Position numbers and translations under genes: made by a program. The notes under the pieces are model-generated. The model was not told where the DNA came from. It saw nothing but the letters and a program-made list of their open reading frames with translations, and searched no databases. Positions 1 to 5,632 of a stretch of 19,788 bases of DNA are shown piece by piece. Position 1 is the stretch's first letter. Every line of letters starts with the position of its first letter. The DNA comes from JACVCK01 sp041940385. GTDB taxonomy: Bacteria; Planctomycetota; Phycisphaerae; Phycisphaerales; UBA1924. The stretch covers positions 1 to 19,788 of the forward strand of contig JBGTSD010000056.1 of the NCBI GenBank assembly GCA_041940385.1, in the 5' to 3' direction.

Positions 1-1
1 G

Positions 2-301
2 AAGAACAATCTGCAGCAGGTGACGTCGCTGATCCGGCTGCAACAGGCGCCTTCAGCGATGAAGGACGATCTGACACGTCGCATCACGGCGATGTCCGCC
101 GTGCACCAGCACATCTATGAGAGCGACCAGTTCGGCGCGCTGGATGCGGAGGCCTATCTCGCGCGTGTGCTGAAGGGCCTCAGCGACTCGGCGCCGCCGG
201 GGGTGAGCAGGATGTACATCCGCCCGGGCCCGGGGCCGAGATTGCGGAAGGAGTGCGGCACGCCGCGGGGAACGTGGATGGTGTCACCGGGCTTCGCCTG
301 A
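2..301 (+). CDS. Sensor histidine kinase fragment (HisKA_2-type), truncated at both ends
   Basis: The frame is open from the window edge. Its first ~64 codons (to about 193) read like the dimerisation/phosphoacceptor domain of HisKA_2/HWE-class sensor kinases: KNNLQQVTSLIRLQQ, then AMSAVHQHIYESDQF and an EAYLARVL segment. In that family the phosphorylated His lies just before KNNLQ, so it would fall upstream of the window. The ATPase domain that should follow is absent. After about 193 the frame runs antisense through the end of the cupin gene and stops at 301, and that part shows no kinase character. The gene is therefore cut at the left by the window and at the right by a junction. It could be a genuine gene remnant or an assembly artefact. 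Family assignment is fairly sure; whether the protein is functional as drawn is very doubtful. Confidence 0.6.
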   Translation, partial: KNNLQQVTSLIRLQQAPSAMKDDLTRRITAMSAVHQHIYESDQFGALDAEAYLARVLKGLSDSAPPGVSRMYIRPGPGPRLRKECGTPRGTWMVSPGFA

Positions 302-516
302 CGCGCGGCGCCGTTGGCGACGAATTCGAAGCGGCCCTCGAGCACGATGAAGGTCTCGTCCTCGCGCCGGTGAACGTGCGTCGGCGGGCCGTCGCCGGGA
401 TTGGTGCGGCTCTCGAAAAGCGAGAGCGCTCCGCCGGTTTGCGCGGCGCCGAGCTTGAGCGTCAGCGTGTCGCCGGGGACGCGGAAGGTTCGACCGGGCG
501 CGTACCCGGTGGTCAC
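154..516 (-). CDS. Small cupin-domain protein, C-terminus probably truncated
   Basis: This 120-residue single-domain cupin has both conserved motifs. Motif 1 is H47-x-H49 with an acidic E52/D53/E54 cluster and G61. Motif 2 is G77...P83-x-G85-x-x-H88...N92. These residues normally bind one divalent metal in a beta-barrel; the substrate cannot be told. The GTG start at 516 is chosen because its GTGA overlaps the TGA of msrB by 4 bp, a classic coupling arrangement; the open frame further upstream is only shadow of msrB. Family members usually continue past the Leu-Thr-Pro-Gly-Gly strand. Here the sequence after residue 108 (AESLRPFSTRAR) is the reverse complement of the histidine-kinase fragment, so the native C-terminus appears lost. 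Neighbouring msrB and peroxiredoxin hint at a stress role, which is inference. Confidence 0.8.
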   Translation of the reverse strand: MTTGYAPGRTFRVPGDTLTLKLGAAQTGGALSLFESRTNPGDGPPTHVHRREDETFIVLEGRFEFVANGAARQAKPGDTIHVPRGVPHSFRNLGPGPGRMYILLTPGGAESLRPFSTRAR

Positions 517-1052
517 GGCTTGCGGCCTTCGTCGAGCTTCTTCTTCTCGAGTTCGATGGAGGCGGAGTTGATGCAGTAGCGGAGGCCGGTGGGATTGGGT
601 CCGTCGTCGAAGACGTGGCCGAGGTGTCCGCCGCATTTCGCGCAGGTGACCTCGGTGCGGACCATGCCGTGGGTGGTGTCGACGTGTTCGTCGATCTTCG
701 TCTCGCCGGCGGGCTGGAAGAAGGACGGCCATCCGCAGCCGGAGTCGAATTTGGTGTCGGAGAGGAAGAGCGGTTCGCCGCAGCCGGCGCAGCGGTAGAC
801 GCCTTCGTCCTTGGTGTTCCAGTACTGGCCGGTGAAGGCGCGCTCGGTGCCTTTCTCGCGGAGGATGCGGTATTGCTCGGGCGTGAGTCGTTCGCGCCAC
901 TGCTCTTCGGTGAGTTCGATGCGTTCGGGCTTCGACATGTCGTGTGCGGCGGCGTTGGTGGGTGGTTCGGCGTCTCCCGGCGCGCCGCTCTGGGCGCAGG
1001 CGGCGAGGGCCAGGAGGCAGGGTGCGGCGAGGAGGACGGTGAATGTTCGCAT
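513..1052 (-). CDS. msrB: Peptide-methionine (R)-S-oxide reductase, lipoprotein form
   Basis: MsrB reduces the R-epimer of methionine sulfoxide in oxidised proteins. The 179-residue product has the two Zn-binding CxxC pairs (C88/C91 and C137/C140), the GCGWPSFF segment containing the likely resolving C106, and the catalytic C160 in RYCINSASI. The start at 1052 is chosen because it gives a perfect lipoprotein signal: a hydrophobic stretch and lipobox L16-A17-A18-C19, followed by a loose Gly/Pro/Ala linker. The frame upstream of it has no signal-like character. The enzyme is therefore predicted to be anchored outside the cytoplasmic membrane, repairing envelope proteins. No strong Shine-Dalgarno is visible. 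The downstream cupin start overlaps the stop codon, so the two are probably co-translated. Confidence 0.93.
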   Translation of the reverse strand: MRTFTVLLAAPCLLALAACAQSGAPGDAEPPTNAAAHDMSKPERIELTEEQWRERLTPEQYRILREKGTERAFTGQYWNTKDEGVYRCAGCGEPLFLSDTKFDSGCGWPSFFQPAGETKIDEHVDTTHGMVRTEVTCAKCGGHLGHVFDDGPNPTGLRYCINSASIELEKKKLDEGRKP

Positions 1053-1162
1053 GATCAAGGCGTTCGATGCCGCGCTGCGTCGGATGTGACGTCGAGGGAT
1101 GGTAGGAGCGGCGTGTGTTTCGGGGGATTCGTTGAGAACGGCGTGGCGGATCCGGCACACTG

Positions 1163-1191
1163 TTGACGATCCCGGAATCGACCTTTACATT
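1163..1191 (+). promoter_or_regulatory. Candidate sigma-70-like promoter for the VOC gene
   Basis: TTGACG at 1163-1168 matches five of six -35 positions. It is followed by a 17-nt spacer and TACATT at 1186-1191, four of six -10 positions. It lies about 120 bp before the VOC start at 1314, in the divergent msrB/VOC gap (1053-1313), which otherwise shows no gene. This is a consensus match only. Confidence 0.35.
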
Positions 1192-1313
1192 GCGGTTCAC
1201 GGCTGGTCGGTTGACTCTTCATCTTTGATCGCCGGATGCCGGGCCTTGCTGGGGCTGGCGACGCCCCCCGAGACCGCGGGCGTTGTCTCCAGACGCCGGG
1301 CGCGGAGGCACGC

Positions 1314-1715
1314 ATGGCGGGCATCACGCACGTGCTCGAGACGATTCTCTACTGCACCGATCTGCGCGAGGCGCACCGCTTCTACGCCGACGTGCTCGGG
1401 TTGCGCGCGGTGTCGGACATGAGCGAACTCGGGATGGGGTTCCGGCTGAGTCCGACGTCGGTGCTGCTGCTCTTCCAGCCGGACGAGTCGTCGAAGCCGG
1501 GGCGCGAGGTTCCGTCGCACGGGGTGCGCGGGCCGGGGCACGTGGGGTTCGCGATCGAGGGGGGGACGCTGGACGCGTGGCGCACGCGGCTGCAGGGCGC
1601 GGGCGTGGCGATCGAGCAGGAGGTGGCGTGGAAGTCCGGGGCGCGGTCGGTCTACGTGCGCGACCCGTCGGGGAACTCGGTGGAGCTGATCGACGGGGAC
1701 CTCTGGCCGCGGTAG
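1314..1715 (+). CDS. VOC-superfamily (glyoxalase/bleomycin-resistance-like) protein
   Basis: This is a 133-residue single-module vicinal-oxygen-chelate protein. The N-terminal half begins ITHVLETILYCTDLREAHRFY-like and holds a candidate metal ligand, H6. The second half has GPGHVGFAIEG (H76) and ends VRDPSGNSVELIDGD, where E124 sits at the usual last-ligand position. Such proteins act as dimers in glyoxalase, dioxygenase, isomerase or antibiotic-binding roles, and the substrate is not predictable from the sequence. The start at 1314 is supported by GGAGG at 1304-1308, five bases upstream; earlier in-frame starts give non-family sequence. A peroxiredoxin gene follows 56 bp downstream in the same direction, possibly as an operon. 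Confidence 0.88.
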   Translation: MAGITHVLETILYCTDLREAHRFYADVLGLRAVSDMSELGMGFRLSPTSVLLLFQPDESSKPGREVPSHGVRGPGHVGFAIEGGTLDAWRTRLQGAGVAIEQEVAWKSGARSVYVRDPSGNSVELIDGDLWPR

Positions 1716-1771
1716 CGCGGTGCTATCCTGAGGGCGTCCGCTCGTGGCATTGAACAGAGGAGATTGATCCC

Positions 1772-2407
1772 ATGACGATCCGCATCGGCGATGTCGCTCC
1801 CGACTTCACGCAGGAATCCACCGACGGCCCGATCCACTTCCACAAGTGGCTGGGCGATTCGTGGGGCGTTCTCTTCTCGCACCCGAAGAACTTCACGCCG
1901 GTGTGCACGACCGAGCTGGGCCAGGTCTCGAAGCTCAAGAAGGAGTTCGAGAAGCGCAACTGCAAGGTGATCGGCCTGTCGGTGGACCCGCTGGCGGATC
2001 ACAAGGCGTGGGAGAAGGACATCGAGGAGACGCAGGGGACGGCGCTGAACTTCCCGCTGCTGGCGGACGCGGACCGGAAGGTGTCGTCGCTGTACGACAT
2101 GATCCATCCGAACGCGAGCGAGACGGTGACGGTGCGCTCGGTGTTCATCATCGGGCCGGACAAGAAGGTGAAGCTGATCATCACCTATCCGGCGAGCACG
2201 GGGCGGAACTTCGACGAGATCCTGCGGGTCATCGACTCGCTGCAGCTCACGGCCAACTACAAGGTGGCGACGCCGGTGAACTGGAAGCCGGGCCAGGACT
2301 GCATCATCGTGCCGGCGGTGAGCGACGCGGAGGCGAAGGTCGCGTTCCCGAAGGGGTTCAAGACGCTCAAGCCGTACCTGCGCATCACGCCTCAGCCGAA
2401 TCTTTGA
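1772..2407 (+). CDS. 1-Cys peroxiredoxin (Prx6/AhpC-TSA family)
   Basis: This thiol peroxidase reduces hydrogen peroxide and organic hydroperoxides. The 211-residue length and layout fit the Prx6 subfamily. The thioredoxin-fold N-terminus carries the PxxxTxxC motif (P38, T42, peroxidatic C45 in FTPVCTTE). A conserved Arg sits at R122 in VRSVFIIGPD, and the C-terminal arm has NWKPGQDCIIVP. Other cysteines are C63 and C177; neither is at the classic 2-Cys C-terminal position, so one-Cys chemistry is likely but not certain. GAGGAG at 1757-1762 supports the ATG at 1772. The 3' end overlaps the convergent rsmD gene by 23 bp (2385-2407). No signal peptide is seen, so it is cytosolic. Confidence 0.95.
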   Translation: MTIRIGDVAPDFTQESTDGPIHFHKWLGDSWGVLFSHPKNFTPVCTTELGQVSKLKKEFEKRNCKVIGLSVDPLADHKAWEKDIEETQGTALNFPLLADADRKVSSLYDMIHPNASETVTVRSVFIIGPDKKVKLIITYPASTGRNFDEILRVIDSLQLTANYKVATPVNWKPGQDCIIVPAVSDAEAKVAFPKGFKTLKPYLRITPQPNL

Positions 2408-2993
2408 TCGCGCCCTTCATGTAGAGGTGGACGGCGGTGTGCCGGTAGACGTGGGTCTCCGGCCCGTTGGCGCCGGCGATGGCGAGGTCGATTTCGCCGC
2501 CGTCCTGGGTGCGGAAGGGCCATTCCGTGCGCAGCATGGCGTAGCCCTGGTCGTCGAGGAGCGCGACGAATCGGGAGAACTGGTCGAACGCGCGCCGACG
2601 GCCGACGGAGGTTCGCAGCAGGTCGTAGGGCGGGTCGAAGAAGATGAGATGCGCGGGGCGCGGGCACGCGGCGAGCGCGGCGGGGCCGAGGGCGTCGCCC
2701 ACGACGACGCGCGTCTGCTCTTCGACGCCGAGCAGGCGGATGTTCTCGCGGAGCGAGCCGGCGACCTCGCGGTCGCGTTCGACAAAGGTGACGTGCGCGG
2801 CGCCGCGCGAGAGCGCTTCGAGGCCGATCGATCCGGTCCCGGCGAAGACGTCGAAGACGCTCGCGCCCTCGGTGTGTCCGCGCAGGAGGCCGAAGAGCGA
2901 CTCCTTCACGCGATCGGGGATGGGGCGCGTGGGCGCGTCCTCGGGCGGGGAGAGGAGGCGTCGGGACTTGAATTCACCGGCGATGATGCGCAC
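2385..2993 (-). CDS. rsmD: 16S rRNA (guanine966-N2)-methyltransferase RsmD
   Basis: RsmD methylates G966 of 16S rRNA using S-adenosylmethionine. The 202-residue product shows the family's opening VRIIAGEFKSRRLLSP and PTRPIPDRVKESLF. It also has the SAM-binding loop DVFAGTGSIGLEALSRGA from residue 48, the acidic VERD around 71-74, and catalytic motif IV DPPY at 120-123. A GTG start at 2993 places the RIIAGE block at the N-terminus as in homologues, and the upstream frame is shadow. AGGA lies about ten bases before it. The outer-membrane gene ends 20 bp upstream on the same strand, so the two may share a transcript. The C-terminus overlaps the convergent peroxiredoxin end by 23 bp. Confidence 0.93.
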   Translation of the reverse strand: MRIIAGEFKSRRLLSPPEDAPTRPIPDRVKESLFGLLRGHTEGASVFDVFAGTGSIGLEALSRGAAHVTFVERDREVAGSLRENIRLLGVEEQTRVVVGDALGPAALAACPRPAHLIFFDPPYDLLRTSVGRRRAFDQFSRFVALLDDQGYAMLRTEWPFRTQDGGEIDLAIAGANGPETHVYRHTAVHLYMKGAIKDSAEA

Positions 2994-3013
2994 GTGTGGT
3001 TGTTCCTGAATCG

Positions 3014-3871
3014 TCAGAAGCGCAGCACAACGGCCGCCATGAGGCCGCCGATCGAGCCGTCGTATTCCAGTTCGTCCTCGTCGCGCAGGTCGAAGAACAT
3101 CTGGCGGAAGCCGATCTGGAATCCGACGTTCTCCCACGGGCGCCACTGGAAGCCGACGATGACGCTGACGGAGGTAGAGCCGGAGGAATCGCCCGGCCAC
3201 CAGCCGGCGTCGAGGCCGAGGTCGATGGAGAAGGCGCGGGTGAGTTCGAGCTCGAGGCGCGCGCCGATGATCGGCTGCACGAAGACACCATCGCCGCCGG
3301 CGCTCCCGCCGCCGGAGCGGATCTCGACGTCCATCCAGTGCAGGCGCGCGCCGGCGACGAGATCGAGGCCGATGGTCACATCGGAGTCGGCGTACGCGGG
3401 GCCCTTCCAGCGATCGGTCTGCGCGGCGGGCGGCCAATTCCAGACGCGATAGCCGACGGTCGCGTGCGCGTTGACGTAGTCGAGCTCGGTGTCGATCGGT
3501 GCGCCCTGCGCGATGGCGAGATTGCCGGCGCTAAAGGCGCTCCGCGCGGTGGAGCTCTCGTCGATGCCCACGCCGGCGCCGAACACGGTGAACGTGAGCC
3601 GTTCGTGGCGGAAGTGGATCTCGCCGGCGGCGGCCGGATTGGCGTCGTCGACGTCGAGCGTCTCGACGGAGACGTCGCCGGCGCCGCCGATGTTGACGTC
3701 GCCACCGAGCGCGGCGAGCCAGAAGGTCGGCTCGATCTGGAGCGACCATGCCTCCGGGCGCCGATCGGGGGCGGCCGCGGGCGCGTCCGGAGGCGGAACG
3801 ACGCCGTCCTGAGCCGCCGCGGCGAGCGCGACGAGCTGTCCGAGCACGATGCTTCTGGCCCACTGCTTCAT
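3014..3871 (-). CDS. Putative outer-membrane beta-barrel protein
   Basis: This 285-residue protein is not assigned to a named family. Residues 1 to ~20 form a signal peptide (basic start, then an Ala/Leu-rich stretch ending AAAA-Q), followed by a Pro/Ala-rich linker. The remainder alternates polar and hydrophobic residues in repeated beta-strand segments. Examples are SLQIEPTFWLAAL, RLTFTVFGAGVG, TIGLDLVAGARLHW and GVFVQPIIGARLELEL. It ends ...MAAVVLRF with a C-terminal Phe, the usual outer-membrane insertion signature. This supports a small barrel in the outer membrane; cargo or role is unknown. The ATG at 3871 begins the signal sequence. The divergent arfB gene starts 30 bp away, so promoters must overlap the neighbouring 5' ends. 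rsmD follows 20 bp downstream. Confidence 0.75.
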   Translation of the reverse strand: MKQWARSIVLGQLVALAAAAQDGVVPPPDAPAAAPDRRPEAWSLQIEPTFWLAALGGDVNIGGAGDVSVETLDVDDANPAAAGEIHFRHERLTFTVFGAGVGIDESSTARSAFSAGNLAIAQGAPIDTELDYVNAHATVGYRVWNWPPAAQTDRWKGPAYADSDVTIGLDLVAGARLHWMDVEIRSGGGSAGGDGVFVQPIIGARLELELTRAFSIDLGLDAGWWPGDSSGSTSVSVIVGFQWRPWENVGFQIGFRQMFFDLRDEDELEYDGSIGGLMAAVVLRF

Positions 3872-3901
3872 GGCGTCAAGCGTACTCTGTCCGGAGCAGG
3901 C

Positions 3902-4366
3902 ATGACTCCGAAGGACGACGCATCCGAGCCGCTGTCGAACGCCATTCATCTGGCGCCGGGGGTCTCCATTGATCCCGGGGCGATCGACTGGACGTTTGCG
4001 CGATCGAGCGGGCCGGGGGGGCAGAACGTCAACAAGCGTTCGACGAAGGCGATCCTGCGGGTGCACGCGGGGGCGATCCCTCTGACCGATGCGGCGCGTC
4101 GGCGGCTGCTGCGCCTGGCGCCGCTGGATGGCGTGCAGGTGACGGAGGACCTGGACCTCCTGATCCACGCGGACGAGACGCGCTCGCAGGCGCAGAACCG
4201 GGAGGCGGCGCTGGAGCGGCTGCGCGACCTGGTGAGGAGGGCGCTGGTTCCGCCGCGGCCTCGGATCAAGACCAAGCCGACGAAGGCGAGCAAGCGGCGT
4301 CGGCTGGATGAGAAGTCGAAGCGGTCGGAGAAGAAGGAGCGGAGGAGGAAGCCGGGCGGGGACTAG
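3902..4366 (+). CDS. arfB: Alternative ribosome-rescue factor ArfB (YaeJ/ICT1-type peptidyl-tRNA hydrolase)
   Basis: ArfB releases stalled ribosomes by hydrolysing peptidyl-tRNA when no stop codon is in the A site. The 154-residue protein has the release-factor GGQ loop SSGPGGQNVNK (G39-G40-Q41). This is followed by a single RF-1-like domain and a strongly basic Lys/Arg tail (about residues 118-151) that in this family inserts into the empty mRNA channel. It lacks the codon-recognition domains of RF1/RF2, and the size fits ArfB well. GGAG at 3893-3896 is five bases before the ATG at 3902; a longer upstream open frame is antisense to the barrel gene and is rejected. The gene is divergent from the barrel gene and appears to be a single-gene unit. 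Confidence 0.93.
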   Translation: MTPKDDASEPLSNAIHLAPGVSIDPGAIDWTFARSSGPGGQNVNKRSTKAILRVHAGAIPLTDAARRRLLRLAPLDGVQVTEDLDLLIHADETRSQAQNREAALERLRDLVRRALVPPRPRIKTKPTKASKRRRLDEKSKRSEKKERRRKPGGD

Positions 4367-4394
4367 GCGCGCGAGAAGAAATTACGCTGCGCGG

Positions 4395-4808
4395 TCACGC
4401 CGAGGGGCGTTGGTCTTCACCCCTCTCCCCTCGGGGGAGAGGGCAGGGAGAGGGGGCGCCGGACATCGGGTACGCCTTGAGCGCGTCCAGCACTCGTCCA
4501 ACTGCGTGATCAACGTCCTCGATGATCTCGTCGTTCTGGATCTTCAGCACGGCGTAGCCCTCGGACTCCAGCCAGCGCGTTCGCGCGCGGTCCTTGTCGC
4601 CGGTTCCGTCATGGCTGCGGCCGATGACCTCGATGATCAGGAAGTGCGACGGGCAGAAGAAGTCTGCGATGTAGGGGCCGATGGGCTGCTGGCGCCGGAA
4701 CTTTGCGCCGAGCTGCTGTCTGCGCAGTCGGCTCCAGAGGAGGCGCTCCGGGAACGTCGAGTTCCGGCGGAGTTGGCGTGCGCGCTCGATGCGGTCGCCT
4801 GCGGTCAT
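4395..4808 (-). CDS. DUF559 / endonuclease-like (Vsr-related) protein ending inside a palindromic repeat
   Basis: This 137-residue protein has the DUF559 pattern: ERARQLRRNSTFPERLLWSRLR, then KFRRQQPIGPYIADFFCP, LIIEV-GRSH and WLESEGYAVLKIQNDEI. DUF559 belongs to the PD-(D/E)xK-like nuclease fold related to very-short-patch repair enzymes; biochemical roles are mostly unknown. Candidate active-site residues are E21, D49 and E60. The usual E-x-D-G motif reads E60-V-I-G63, so the second acidic residue is replaced by Ile62. The last ~20 residues (SPCPLPRGERGE...) are encoded by the repeat at 4420-4455, so the ORF end is repeat-derived. A sister copy of the repeat lies inverted just upstream of the gene. 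A short GAGG precedes the ATG at 4808. Family call is firm; activity is uncertain. Confidence 0.85.
   Translation of the reverse strand: MTAGDRIERARQLRRNSTFPERLLWSRLRRQQLGAKFRRQQPIGPYIADFFCPSHFLIIEVIGRSHDGTGDKDRARTRWLESEGYAVLKIQNDEIIEDVDHAVGRVLDALKAYPMSGAPSPCPLPRGERGEDQRPSA
4420..4455. repeat. GC-rich palindromic repeat, copy 1 (left boundary of DUF559 unit)
   Basis: This 36-bp element is itself an imperfect inverted repeat: a CCCCTCTCCCC arm, then a GGGGGAGAGGG arm, followed by CAGGGAGAGGGG. It matches the reverse complement of copy 2 at 35 of 36 bases. Translated on the - strand it gives the SPCPLPRGERG peptide at the end of the DUF559 protein. It resembles REP-like intergenic elements that recur in many bacterial genomes. 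The flanking TTCA before it corresponds to TTCAA beside copy 2. Confidence 0.85.
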
Positions 4809-4847
4809 GGCGCCTCACGCTATCGAGCGCCTGGGCGCACAACAAGA

Positions 4848-4883
4848 CCCCTCTCCCTGCCCTCTCCCCCAAGGGGAGAGGGG
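4848..4883. repeat. GC-rich palindromic repeat, copy 2 (right boundary of DUF559 unit, inverted)
   Basis: This is the inverted partner of the repeat at 4420-4455, with one mismatch in 36 bp by direct alignment. It lies 39 bp upstream of the DUF559 start and before the end of the 195-aa membrane-protein gene. Together the copies bracket a 464-bp segment whose only gene is the DUF559 ORF. No convincing target-site duplication is visible. Confidence 0.85.
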
Positions 4884-4938
4884 TTGAAATGCGCGCAGGT
4901 TGTTTACTCGGAGGTGAAATTCAGAGCGACGAGCGTGC

Positions 4939-5526
4939 TCAGCTTGGCATCGCCGGCAGTGCGCCTTCGATGCTGGGCCACATCCAGCCGAAGATGCCGG
5001 CGGTGATGAGGGCGTAGGCGAGGCCGTCGATGGCTTCCTTGATGACGAATGGCCACGGGTAGCCCTTCCAGATGGATTGGCAGAACGAAGCGAGGCCGTA
5101 GGTCATGAACGCCGCGGCGCCGGTGACCTGGAAGACGCGCAGGTACTCGGCGCCGGCGGGGAGCGCGTTGGCGGCGATGTACGCGGTGAACAGCGAGACG
5201 ACGATGAGGTAGACGAACCAGAGGCCGAGGCTCTTGCCCATGTTCGGCCACTTGTCCATGACAATCATGGTGGCCCAAGGGCCTTCCTTGACCTTGGCCT
5301 GGAACGCCGGGTCCTTCATGTTGGGCCCGTGTTCGCAGTGGGGGATGCAGTACATCCCGGCGGGCGCGTTCATGCGCCGGATAGTCTCGCGCATGCCGTC
5401 CTCGTCGGGGAGCGCGCGATAGTCCTTGCGATGGTGGGGGAGGACCATCCAGACGATCGACGACGCGATGAACACCGCGACGGCGCTAAGCAGGATGGGC
5501 AACCACAACGATGTCAGTTCGACCAT
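4939..5526 (-). CDS. Uncharacterised four-helix integral membrane protein
   Basis: I do not recognise a named family. The 195-residue product has four likely transmembrane helices at about 7-29, 100-122, 131-150 and 166-186. Between the first and second is a ~70-residue soluble loop with a distinctive segment MYCIPHCEHG (C60, H63, C64, H66) that could bind a metal. Next to it are HHRKDYRALPDEDGMRETIR and PWATMIVMDKWPNMGKSLGLW. The ATG at 5526 is supported by GGAGG about six bases upstream; the preceding frame is non-coding. It stands alone, between the ABC exporter genes and the DUF559 unit, all on the - strand. The Cys/His loop suggests metal or redox chemistry at the membrane, but that is speculation. 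Confidence 0.8.
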   Translation of the reverse strand: MVELTSLWLPILLSAVAVFIASSIVWMVLPHHRKDYRALPDEDGMRETIRRMNAPAGMYCIPHCEHGPNMKDPAFQAKVKEGPWATMIVMDKWPNMGKSLGLWFVYLIVVSLFTAYIAANALPAGAEYLRVFQVTGAAAFMTYGLASFCQSIWKGYPWPFVIKEAIDGLAYALITAGIFGWMWPSIEGALPAMPS

Positions 5527-5632
5527 GGCGACCTCCAGGAAAGGGCACGAGGGACATCCCCCCGGAGGATCGATCGGAGCGACCGTAAACAAATCTTCAC
5601 AACATCGTGCCGCGCCCGCTCAGGGGCGTCAA

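Noticed and set aside
517..1200. Upstream extension of the cupin frame
   Set aside because: It is the shadow of msrB, and its Arg-rich sequence has no cupin features.
4420..4883. CRISPR array or insertion sequence
   Set aside because: There are only two inverted repeat copies, no regular spacers, no transposase and no target duplication.
5613..5632. Terminator after the NatB-like gene
   Set aside because: There is a short CGCCC/GGGCG stem without an adjacent T-run; the evidence is too weak.
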